Source: Lepidodermella squamata
Lineage: Eukaryota; Gastrotricha
Reading direction: 5' to 3'
DNA: 64,000 bases
NCBI GenBank assembly: GCA_047495785.1
Contig: JBLDXI010000003.1
Span: 1,178,001-1,242,000 of the forward strand
The notes beneath the pieces are model-generated. The model was not told the DNA's origin. It was given only the letters and a program-made list of their open reading frames with translations, and searched no databases. Each line of letters starts with the position of its first letter. Position 1 is the first letter of the stretch. Of this stretch, positions 26,475 to 36,677 are shown piece by piece. Made by a program: the position numbers and the translations under genes.

Positions 26475-27741
26475 ATGTATTCAAGAATTTTCGTTCTCTT
26501 ACTATTCACACTTCGATTTACCGAGGCGCAGTTTTTCAATTTCCCAGGTCCACTTCAGCCATTTTTCAACAACAGACCGATTTTAAATCAGCAAAGTATT
26601 TTTCCAATACAATTTTCGAACCAGGGACCTATTAATGGAATCGGCTTTGATCTCTCCTTACGGCCAAATTTGTCTCCGATTACACCATTTCAAAATATAC
26701 TACCCCAAGGCTGCTCGCCGCCTATTTCAAACATTGAGAACGGAATGATAGAGATGAAACTCCAAAATCTATTCGCCCCTTTCATGCAGCAAGAATTTTT
26801 CAATCAGTTTTTCAAGAATTCAGCCCTCGTGAATCACTACAGCGTGGGTAAATTATTTACCGAACTTATTCTTTCACCTTTAATTCATGCGATATAAAGG
26901 AAGCCAATTGACAGTTCGCTGCAATCCTGGATTCGTGTTACAAGGTCCTGGGAGCACAACCTGTTTGTCGAACGGAGGCTGGTCTCTTGTAGGAAAATGT
27001 TTACCCGCACTTAAAGCAGCATCAGAAGGTGCTTGTGACTGCCCTTCGGATAGCAGCAGAACGCAATCCGTAGAACTTATTGAAAAAGCTCGATCTGGAA
27101 ATGCCTCTGCAGTGGCTCGTCTTCTTGCTAACTGCGCCGATCCAGACTCACAAGATCCGACCAACAAATGGACAGCATTGATGTGGGCCTCGAATAACGG
27201 TCATATCAGAGTAGCGGAAAAACTGCTAGATTGCGAGGCTGATCCTAATTTGCGAAACATAGCTAACTCAACAGCTCTTATGTTTGCGGCGAAAAATGGC
27301 AACTCATCCCTTGTCGACCTTCTTCTGGCAAATGGAGCTAACGTAAATGCATCCAACGACTTCAGATCAACAGCTTTAGCTTTTGCGGCTCAAAAAGGGC
27401 TTACAGATGTTGTGAAACAGCTGATACGTGCAAAGGCTGATATAGACGCTGTAGATCTTGACGGAAATACTGCCTTGCATTGGGCAACTCGGGGCAACCT
27501 CTCAGAAACTGCTGCTGCGCTGATTTCAGCCGGGGCTGATATCGACAAAGTTAACAAGAACAAGCAAACAGCCTTAATGATAGCGGCAAAAGGAGGATTT
27601 TTGCCGATTGTTAAGCTGCTGGTTGACGAAGGCGCTAATGGAAGCGCTGTTGATATCGAGGGCAACACAGCCGCTAGCCTGGCGGAAGAATACGGTCATC
27701 AAGCTATTGTTGACGTGTTGAGAGAGCGCGACACCAGATGA
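26475..27741 (+). CDS. Secreted CCP-ankyrin protein 2 (1 split CCP + ANK)
   Basis: Exons are 26475-26847 and 26900-27741 (404 aa). I start at the ATG opening a clean signal peptide (MYSRIFVLLLFTLRFTEAQF); an in-frame ATG at 26409 adds 22 polar residues. A Phe/Pro/Asn-rich N-terminal region precedes a single CCP (CSPPISNIENG to GKC) with about 30 extra residues and the only intron of the gene inside it. The ANK domain begins near residue 170 with a CxC cap (GACDCPSDSS) rather than CC. Its partner cysteines are likewise spread, LLANC in repeat 1 and LLDCE in repeat 2. Repeat 4 has the sequon GNLSE. AATAAA is near 27800. Confidence 0.83.
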
Positions 27742-27896
27742 TGTATAGCGCGTGGTAATTACCTCACTAGCTTATTGTTTTATCATCACATGAAATTGAA
27801 ATAAATCACTGCGCATTTATGGTGTGTTTACCTCAACTTTGTTGTTATTCCTACTTAGTAACGATGACTAAAAGTGGCTAATTGAGATTGCGAGTC

Positions 27897-29258
27897 ATGA
27901 TTTTGCTCAACTTGATATCGCTATTAGTTTCAGTGGTCATATTTTTCGCAAAGCTTAACGACTCGGCAGTGATCGTTACAAATGGTAACTTTTTATGACT
28001 CATTTTATGCCTTGCAACTAGCCCACCTCACCTTAGGCTACTGCCCTGAGATTCCCGAGATCGAAAATGGGTACTTTGACAAGCCACATTATACCTTCCT
28101 AGGCCAAAAGGTCCGGATTCACTGTTTTCCCGGCTCTGTCCTAGTTGGCAAGACACACATGATTTGCGAAAGTTCTGGAAAATGGTCCGAACCAGGCACA
28201 TGCGTTTCGGGTAAATTAAACCCTGCAATTTATCCTCATATTCTGGATTAATAATTTCCCAACTAGAACATCCAAGATTTTGTAAAGACGAGCCTGAAAT
28301 ACCGCATGCCCTGCTATCCCATGGTCAAAACCATGTAGGAGCAGTTCGCCATTTTTACTGCCGCGAGCCTTACTGGCTGTTCGGCGTTGGGGCCGCTAAA
28401 TGCGAGGAAGGCGGTGTCTGGCGGCCAGTCGGGGAGTGTCGAAGCCCTGATGCCCCGATTTGGATGAACCTATCATCTCAAGCTGCCGCTGACCCCTTCG
28501 AAAGCTTGTTTTTAGGATCAGTTTGCTGCGGCGGGTCGACTGTTCATTCTAGCATTTTGGTCGACGCCGCGAGACAGGGGGATCTCGACCAAATAACTCG
28601 GATGTTATCAAGAGGCGCAGATCCTAACTCTGTAAACGACGACGGGTGGACCCCTTTGACCTGGGCAGCTAATAACGGCAAGGCAACCATCGTCGATAAG
28701 TTACTTGACTGTTGTGCCAGTCCTGACATTCCGAATGAGATGAGAAGTACTCCTCTTATGTTAGCCGCTAGGAGCGGGGTGTTAACATCAGTCGAGCTAC
28801 TATTAAGGAAGGGGGCAAATGTCAGCGCTGTTAACCTATTCGGCGAAACGGCGCTGACCTTCGCGGTAAAAGGAGGCCGAAATGTTCACAGAAGGATTGT
28901 AGAAACTTTACTTAAGCGCAACCCACCTCTTGAACTAAGGGATTTAACTGGACACAACGCTTTGCATTGGGCAGTTATTGGCCGAAATACGGAGATCGTT
29001 AAATTGCTTTTACGAGCTAAAGCTGACGTTAACGCCCGGAATGGCGACGGCCAAACGGGGTTAATGCTCGCCGCCATTACAGGCGATTACGAGCTGGTCG
29101 ATGTGCTGATTAACGCCAAAGCTGACGCTACGATCACAGATTACAACGGAATGACAGCCCTGACTCTAGCTATGGAGAATTCTTTTTCTGACATTGCATT
29201 TTCCCTCTCGAAATCGATGAGGAATTCTTCGATCATTGCTAAAAAAAGCCGGTTATGA
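27897..29258 (+). CDS. Secreted CCP-ankyrin protein 3 (2 CCP + ANK)
   Basis: Exons are 27897-27984 (signal peptide MILLNLISLLVSVVIFFAKL), 28037-28210 (CCP1) and 28267-29258 (CCP2, short linker, ANK); 417 aa, introns phase 1. CCP2 reads CKDEPEIPHALL with NHVGAVRHFYC, very close to the next gene. The ANK cap VCCGGSTVHSS is at about residue 173, and LLDCCASPD is in repeat 2. The linker is only about 30 residues and not mucin-like. The repeat-4 sequon is lost (GRNTE). Poly(A) signal AATAAA is at about 29326. Confidence 0.86.
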
Positions 29259-29693
29259 ATGGTTGATGTTTGATGTTGCCAATTTTTTGCCACGTTGTTA
29301 TGAGACGTATTTTTATGTTTTAACAATAAAAAAGTCGCTTCACGATGCCTTTTTACATGAGGGTTAATTAGCGGCGCTTTAATCTCATCTATCTCGCGAG
29401 AAGAATGAAACATAGCGAGCGCGATTGCGTGTGTTTACCTACGCATTTATCCTCGACGAGAGACGGTTGATAATGCGCTTAAGCCGGTGTTAATGTAACG
29501 CGCGAGTTTTTTTCACGAGACTCAAGATCGAGGCGGAGAATAATTGAGATTAATCTCACTCTTATCTATATTCGCCATCAATTTGCACCTGATACCATAA
29601 CGGCCACGACTGATAGCTGAACCCACTACTAATTGCTCACTGCTTGATTCAATTATTCTAGTTGAAATTAATTGCTATCTCGTGCGCAAAGAC
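29259..29693. other. Intergenic spacer in array
   Basis: 435 nt with the 3' end of gene 3 and the likely promoter of gene 4. It contains TGTTTAC at 29432-29438, TGATAA near 29467 and TTATCT near 29571. No gene. Confidence 0.45.
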
Positions 29694-30244
29694 ATGCGGA
29701 TACTCATTATTGCAGCCCTTTATTTGGCAATCGCAGCCAGCAGTTCCCTCGCACAGACGTTTGGTAGGGCTTTAGTTTTCAGCCTTCAGCAATCATCCTT
29801 TTATTTAAGGCTATTGCGACAACTTCCCTACCATCGAAAATGGATTTGTCGAGCGTCCCACTTTCGTATGGATTGGCCAGGTGATCAAGGTGAACTGCAA
29901 CCCTGGTTACGTTGTTCAAGGTGCCAATCTCATCACTTGCACTACCTATGCCAAGTGGAGCCAGCCCGGTGTCTGTGTTCCAGGTAAACAATTTTGGAAA
30001 CCTTATTTTAAACCTCATTCAAGCCGTATTTACAGTTCGGCCCACCTCTTGCCCTGATGAGCCGAAAATGAATAATGGAGTTGTTCTATCTGGAGCAAAT
30101 CACGTTGGTGCAATTCGCCAATTTTACTGCCTGTCAAATCTCAAAGTCTCAGGGCCGGCTTCGATTGTTTGCGAAACCAATGGTTTATGGAAAAATTACG
30201 GCAAATGCATCCCTAACAGCCAGTTTGAAAACTACTCCTCATAA
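29694..30244 (+). CDS. Short secreted protein, 2 CCP, no ANK
   Basis: Exons are 29694-29763, 29810-29983 and 30036-30244 (150 aa, phase-1 introns). Signal peptide MRILIIAALYLAIAASSSLA, then CCP1 (CDNFPTIENGFV, exon 174 nt, the same length as CCP1 of the gene before), then CCP2 (CPDEPKMNNGVVLSG with NHVGAIRQFYC). The protein stops ten residues after CCP2, where the preceding gene continues into linker and ANK domain. It is therefore best read as a tandem copy of gene 3 that lost its ANK exon region. AATAAA follows at about 30298. It may act as a soluble short form, or may be decaying. Confidence 0.82.
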
Positions 30245-30366
30245 CAACATCTTTACCACCCGCTTATGGTTTTTAGGCTAATTAACTGCGAGTGTGAAAA
30301 TAAAACTTTGTTAAACAAGATGGAGTGAAATAAACGTTTACTAAATACTACGCGGCTTTGGGTTGA

Positions 30367-30373
30367 TTATAAG
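30367..30373 (+). promoter_or_regulatory. TATA-like element
   Basis: TTATAAG about 31 nt before ATG 30404. If used, transcription would start close to that ATG, which favours 30404 over the upstream in-frame ATG at 30386. Motif-only evidence. Confidence 0.3.
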
Positions 30374-30403
30374 TGCGGCGGATGTATGTGCACTGTACGA
30401 AAA

Positions 30404-33400
30404 ATGCTTGATAAATTACTGTTAATTTTCGCCTTATGGCTAACAATAATCCACGCTCAGCGGTTAGTTCAAAAATCGTCTTTCGATTTCAACTGCGTAT
30501 CACCGCCTATCATTCCGAATGCCGAATACACTGAAGCTGTAGGCAGTAGAATTTTCTTCAAATGTATCACAGGCTTCACGTTATCAGGCCCTGATCATAC
30601 CCAATGCTCGGCTGGAGAATGGTCTATCCCCGGCTATTGCGCCCAACAATGGTGTCTTGAACAGCCCAGCCTAGATGGGGGCGTTGTTACTCCCGGCTCG
30701 AGTGAACAAGGCGCTGAGCGTTACGTAACCTGCACTCGTGAGCTTAAACGATTCAAAGCCATATGTCTGAGCACTCGTCGTTGGTATTACGAAGATACGT
30801 GTTCGGTCGTAGGTAAATAGGTCATGTTATCTCTAAAAAGCACTAATCTGAGGCGGTTTTGCTATAATAGGCCGTGAATGTGGCGATGATCCAAGAGTTC
30901 CTGGTGGTTTCGTAGAGCCTGGTCCGAACAAGCCCGGTTCCACCAGACGGGTAGGGTGCTTCAAGGGCTTCTTGGTCGAGTCAACTGGATACATCCGTTG
31001 TACAGAGACTGGGGAGTGGTCATACCCTGGATATTGCCAAGGTAAGGTGATTCATACTTCCGGGCTATACATTCACCTGAATTTACTTAGAATCACCTCC
31101 TGACCGATGCCGCCGTGTTCCGTCTATTGAAAATGGCTATATCTTCAATTATGGAAATTACACAAATGACGACCTAGTCGGCGTCACTCGTTACTTCGGC
31201 TGCAATGAGGGTTACTTCGTCGATGGGAAGAATCAGTTAGTTTGTGGTCCTGATGGAAGGTGGCAGTATCTTGGCTATTGTTTACGGGTTGATAATCCTA
31301 CCAGTTGCGGTGCACTGCCGGGTATGAACAATGGCTGGTATGAGGATGGTGGCTATGAAATAGGAGCTGTTCGTAAAATCGCGTGCTGGAATAACTACAG
31401 TGTTAAACTGGGAGAAAAATGGATTCTTTGCCTCGACAACGGACTGTGGAGCCAGCCTGGACTTTGCACTAGAGGTATGATGGAAAACCCAGGATAAATT
31501 CATCATTCGTTGCTTTGGCATTTTAGATCCTATTAAAGAGTGTCGACCTTTACCGGAGGTCGCAAATGGATATTTTCGTTCAGGGAACTTTGCGATAGGC
31601 TCAAAAAGGTATCTAATGTGCAATCGTGGTTACTCCCGCCAGGGAAACGACTGGATAAGTTGCATGCCGGATGGTTACTGGACATCGCCTGGCTCCTGCT
31701 TGTATTCTGGCGTTGAAGAAATAGCATCTCCAGTGTGCTCCAGGCCACCGAGAATCGCCAATGGCTACGTGAACGTCAATAATTTGATAGAATGCAATGA
31801 TGGCTTTGCCCTTGTTGGGAGAAGGAAAGTCACATGTGGGCCCAGAGGTTGGGCTGTTTCTGGTTACTGTTCTGATAGTAAGCTAAATATTTCTATATCA
31901 ATTTATCTTTATTCTATCAATTTCAGAGCTTGCAACTGATCCTCCAATCCCTCTTGCGACGTTTCCCCCAGAAATTGACGTGACAGTTGAATGGAACAGC
32001 GGGGAAGTTATTGGTTTGCTTTGAGAAAGTCGATTCCTTATCAAAGCTAAATGAATTTATTTCATAGACAAATGTGCAGCTTCGTTACCTGTCATTGAAA
32101 ACGGTTTTGTCCGAGATGGTCCAAGAACTCTAGGATCTAGACTCGAGGCGAGATGCTACAACGGCTATGAATTGAAAGGAAGGTCATTCATCGTCTGTAA
32201 CCGATGGGGCTGGTCAAGTCCTGGTTTCTGCGACCCAAGAGTAACTAGCCTGGGCCCTACTTCTGTTACAGCTAGTACGATCATCAGAGCAACTCCACCA
32301 CCGTCAAGATGTGAGTAAACTCAATGAGAATTCGATAAATTTGAAGACTTTTTCATGAATGCCAGCTTGTCTCGGCCCGATACCGACAATTGCTAATGGT
32401 TACTATGTCAAAATGGACGACGAGCTAATAAGAGTTGGCTCGAAACTATACATTCAATGTTTCGATGGCTATGTGATAGTTGGAAAAGGATCGGCTGAGT
32501 GTACTGAAAAGGGTTGGGATACGCCAGGAACTTGCGCTTCGGCCTCAAGTATTACCACTGCAAGAGTGCCTCTACTTTCGTCTTCTACCACTAGTCGACC
32601 AACGCCAGCAATCGGTGAAACTACTTTGGCTTCGACACAGCTCACAACTACTTTACCACCAACCTGCAATACTACTTTGCCACCTGTTCCATTCGGTTAT
32701 TCGGAGATAAGCACTAATTTCTCCGTAGGATCCTTCAGACGAATCGGTTGTTTCCCAGGGTACCAAATCGCGGGAAGCCCGATAATAAATTGTACTGTGC
32801 AGGGATGGACCCCACCTGGTGCATGTATTCCAATACCTCCTCTAGGGCCATGCGGGCCAGCTCCTAGTATCAATTCTGGTCGGGCAGTTCTCATCGAGAC
32901 AAGCAGAAGCGAGATTTATTGTTACGATGGCTATCAGTTGACCGGAGAACGCTTCATAACCTGCGGTAGTGATGGATGGTCAAAGAAAGGGGATTGTACT
33001 CTTGCTCCATCTTCTACCGTTGCTACAACCACATCAAAAGCGTCGAGCTCCAACTGTACCGGTCCCTTGCCAGTTGTTGAATTTGGTTTTGTTGACCCTT
33101 TTGGTGAAAATTCACTCGGCTCTTTGAGGAGAGTGGGCTGTTTCCCAGGTTTCGACCTGGTTGGGGAAAATTCCACGACTTGTCTAGTGCTTGGTTGGAC
33201 GAAACCCGGAATATGCGTTCGGCGATCGAACTCAACAACTGCGGCTGCGTTAACTACTTCACCCTCTCTATCAACCCGTGGAATTTCAACGACCCTGAGT
33301 GTGACAACAACGTTCCCAGCCACAACATTAACTACTACGTCGCCTTACTCTCCAACTACCGCAACCGTTAACTTCGCATCAGGTAAGAGAAGCATATAGC

Positions 33401-36400
33401 GAAGAGATCAATTTACGCTTCCGTTTTTATTCTAGGCCCATGCAATGGATCGCTTCCTTCAATTAACAACGGCATATTTCTCTCCGGCTCCAGTGATTTT
33501 GGATCTGTTCGGCGAATTCGGTGTAATGATGGCTTCATGATCTTGGGGAGAAACTATACCGTATGTGGAAGGAAAGGCTGGTCTCAACCCGGGGTTTGTG
33601 TGGCTAATTCACCTGTCTCCACCGGCTCAACCATAACTACAGCCTCGACAACATCTATTTCCACAACTGCCGCTACTACATCAACAAGGAGTGCTCCTAC
33701 GGTTTCAACTACCACTTTCCAATCTACTTCAACTACAACTGCTACTGCATCACCTTCTTCTTCAACTTCGCGAATATTTTCTACTTCAACTACTGCTAGT
33801 CCCTCAATTACTACATCCAAAAGACTCGATGAAACAACATACTTTGCCTCCGGTTAACAAATTGTTAATAATTTCTTACTCCTTTTTACATCGAAAATTT
33901 TATAGGTCCTTGTAATGGCTCTCTGCCATCCGTGGCAAATGGTTTCATTTTACCTGGGGAAAACGTATTTGGAGCTGTTAGAAGGATTCAGTGTAGTAAT
34001 GGATACGTCACTTTTGGGCGAAATTATACCGTCTGTGGTAGAAATGGGTGGTCCCAGCCCGGTCTTTGCGTCCCAATATCGACCTCTTCGGCTTCGACTC
34101 AGTCATCTCGAATCCCGAGTTCGACTCAAAGTTCTACAATGTCAACTACAAGACTGGTTACAACAGCCAGCGCCTCTTCGCCTTCAACCTCAACGTTTTC
34201 CCAAACTATGCGATCAACAATCTCCTCTACCACTGCTAAACTTCCCAGTTGTTGCGACAGACCAAAGAATGGTTCATCCCAGCAGTTGATAGCAGCAGTT
34301 CGAAACGGCAACGCATCTTTGGTAGATACACTTCTATCCTCTGGCGCAAACCCTGATTCAGTAGACTCAAGCATGTGGACGCCTCTGATGTACGCTGCTA
34401 ATATCGGCCGAAGCGACATTGTTAAACGCCTCCTTGATTGCTGCGCCAATCCTAACCTACTCAACAATGCTAACAGCACAGCTCTAATGTTTGGCGCGAA
34501 AAATGGCTCACTGCCTTCAGTTGACCTGCTGCTTAAGAGTGGAGCGAATGCGAACATTAAGAACATATTCGGGTCGTCCGCGCTGCTTTTTGCTGCTCAA
34601 AACGGCCATTCTGTTGTTGTTGATAGACTTCTGAAGGAGAGAATCGACTTGAATATTGCCGATGCAAGCGGGAACAGTGCCTTGATTTGGGCTGCCACCG
34701 GCAATCATTCTGAAGTTGTTCGCAATCTCATCAAGGCGAGAGTCGATGTTAATAAGGCCAATAACAACGGCCAAAATGCTCTGATGATCGCATCGAAGTC
34801 AGGATTCTACGACATTGTCGCTCAGCTGATAGACGCGGATGCGGTGTTGACTTCTGTTGATGCGGAGGGTAATACAGCATTATCCTTAGCTAAAGACTTC
34901 AAACGCGATGACATTGTCAAACTTTTGCTCGAAAGCGGGGCTTCGAGTTTGTCCTCCCCAAGGCCGCTAGCTATCATGATGACAACTACTTCGAGTCTGC
35001 AACAATGCTGCTCTGGAACGAAGATATTTTCTCAAAACCTACTCAACGCAGCTCGTGGAGGCGATTTAGCTACTTTGAGGCAGGAATTGGCGAGATCAGC
35101 CGATCCCAACTCAACAGACACGACTGGATGGACCCCGTTACTCATAGCGGCCGATCTTGGCTTTAAAGAAGGAGCTGCCCAACTGCTGTCTTGCTGTGCT
35201 AATCCGAATGCTAAAATTCAAGGGAACACTACGGCCTTGATGTTAGCCGTCAGAAGATCGTCCTTAGATCTCGTTGAAACTCTTATCCAGGGCGGAGCTG
35301 ATGCGAATGCAACCGATTTTACTGGAATGTCGGCATTGTTAATCGCTGTCTCAAGTAATCAGATCTCGATTGTTCGTCCCCTACTTGCTGCGAGGAGTGA
35401 TATTGAGAGAAGGGACAGTTCTGGTAACACTACTTTGTTAATAGCTACGAGGAACAACAATTCCGAAATCGTCGACTTACTCATCAAAGCCAAGGCGAAT
35501 CTCAATGCTATGAATAATGAGAACGAAACTGCTTTGATGGTCGCGTCGAAACTTGGATTCTTCCAAATTGTGCGCAATTTAGTTGATAATGATGCGCTGT
35601 TGAACTCGGTGGACTCAAGGGGAAAAACAGCTCTATCATTGGCGATTGGCAATGGGAAAAAGGAAGTTGCTGAATTTTTGCTCGAAAATGGAGCTCTTGC
35701 TTCAAGCCTTACAACAAATCGGCGGGTTCTTAGTCAGACTCCTGCTCCGACCTCTCAACTACAGACCTGTTGCAGGAATGGATCGAAGCCTAACTCGATT
35801 AGGTTAGTGCAGTCCGCGAAAAATGGCGATCTGATCGCTCTGAATGAGGAACTGAGTAGAGGCAGTGACCCTAATTCAGCCGACTCAGAATCATTCACTG
35901 CATTGATGCGAGCTGTGGAGATGGGCAATACCGATGTCATTAGGATTCTATCAACTTGTTGCGTTGATTTTGAGAGGATAAATCGGAACAATCAGACCGC
36001 CCTAATGATTGCAGTGCAAAATGGCTCGGTAGATGTTGTAGAAGGCCTACTCCGCTATGGAGCTAAGGCCAGCAGTGGATTGCTCGTAGCTGTTCAAAAT
36101 GGCCGAAAATCCATTGTACAAAAACTCATCCAATCAAAGGCTGATGTAAACATTAGAGATATTAGTGGAAATACTGCTCTGATATATGCGGCTATGAAAA
36201 ATTACACCGATCTTCTTGAAATTCTCATCTCAGCCAAAGCTGATATTAATGCTGTGAATAAGGATGGTCAAACAGCTCTCATGATTGCGGCTAAGCTGGG
36301 CTACCTAGAAATTGCGAAAATTCTTGTGGATAACGATGCTTTGATAAATCTTTTGGATTCAAAGGGTCAATCAGCTCTCACTTTGGCTGAGCAAAACGGC

Positions 36401-36472
36401 CGGAAAGATATTGTGACAATGCTATTGGAGAACGGAGCCTTTGTTCCTAAGACAACTTCGAAAAGACCTTGA
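30404..36472 (+). CDS. Giant secreted CCP-ankyrin protein (about 14 CCP + 3 ANK blocks)
   Basis: Nine exons: 30404-30812, 30871-31041, 31091-31474, 31527-31877, 31927-32013, 32068-32310, 32366-33382, 33436-33852, 33906-36472 (1881 aa). All eight introns are phase 1. Signal peptide MLDKLLLIFALWLTIIHAQ. About fourteen CCPs are carried as 2,1,2,2,0,1,4,1,1 per exon, with Thr/Ser-rich mucin-like linkers in exons 6-9. From residue 1142 come three consecutive ANK blocks, each opened by a CC cap (SCCDRPK, QCCSGTK, TCCRNGS) and each with CC in repeat 2. Repeat-4 sequons are present in all three (GNHSE, NNNSE, KNYTD). The donor after 32013 (GTTTGC) is weak; without splicing there the protein would stop after about 470 residues. 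AATAAA was not pinned down. Confidence 0.83.
33436..34080 (+). repeat. Tandem duplicated CCP-linker exons
   Basis: Exon 33436-33852 and the start of exon 33906 encode near-identical CCPs beginning GPCNGSLPS, sharing GRNYTVCGR and GWSQPG, each followed by Ser/Thr-rich linkers. A recent exon duplication within the gene is the simplest explanation. Confidence 0.85.
34250..36472 (+). repeat. Three tandem ANK blocks of about 740 nt
   Basis: CC caps at about 34250, 35006 and 35768 mark three units of 756, 762 and 705 nt within one exon. Each unit is a cap plus about six or seven ANK repeats. Corresponding repeats of different units resemble each other more than neighbouring repeats do, so whole domains were duplicated. 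Confidence 0.85.
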
Positions 36473-36677
36473 ATCACATCAATTTGCTCTTTTTGTCTTA
36501 ATGAATAATTAATAAAAAACACGCGTTCATTTACTTATGCATTATCTTGAAAACAATTTCGCATGTTGTTTACACCACGTGCGTGTTTTTGTGAGACCAC
36601 GCGGTGCGACGGGATATTTTGCGCATACGCTACTCATACTTCCCGCCAGTGTGTATCTTATACACGGGCTAGTCAAC

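Noticed and set aside
32012-32030. Possible end of the 30.4-kb gene at an in-frame TGA after 32013
   Set aside because: A GT at the phase-1 position, a good acceptor at 32067 and continued CCPs favour splicing; the donor is weak, so this remains a caveat.
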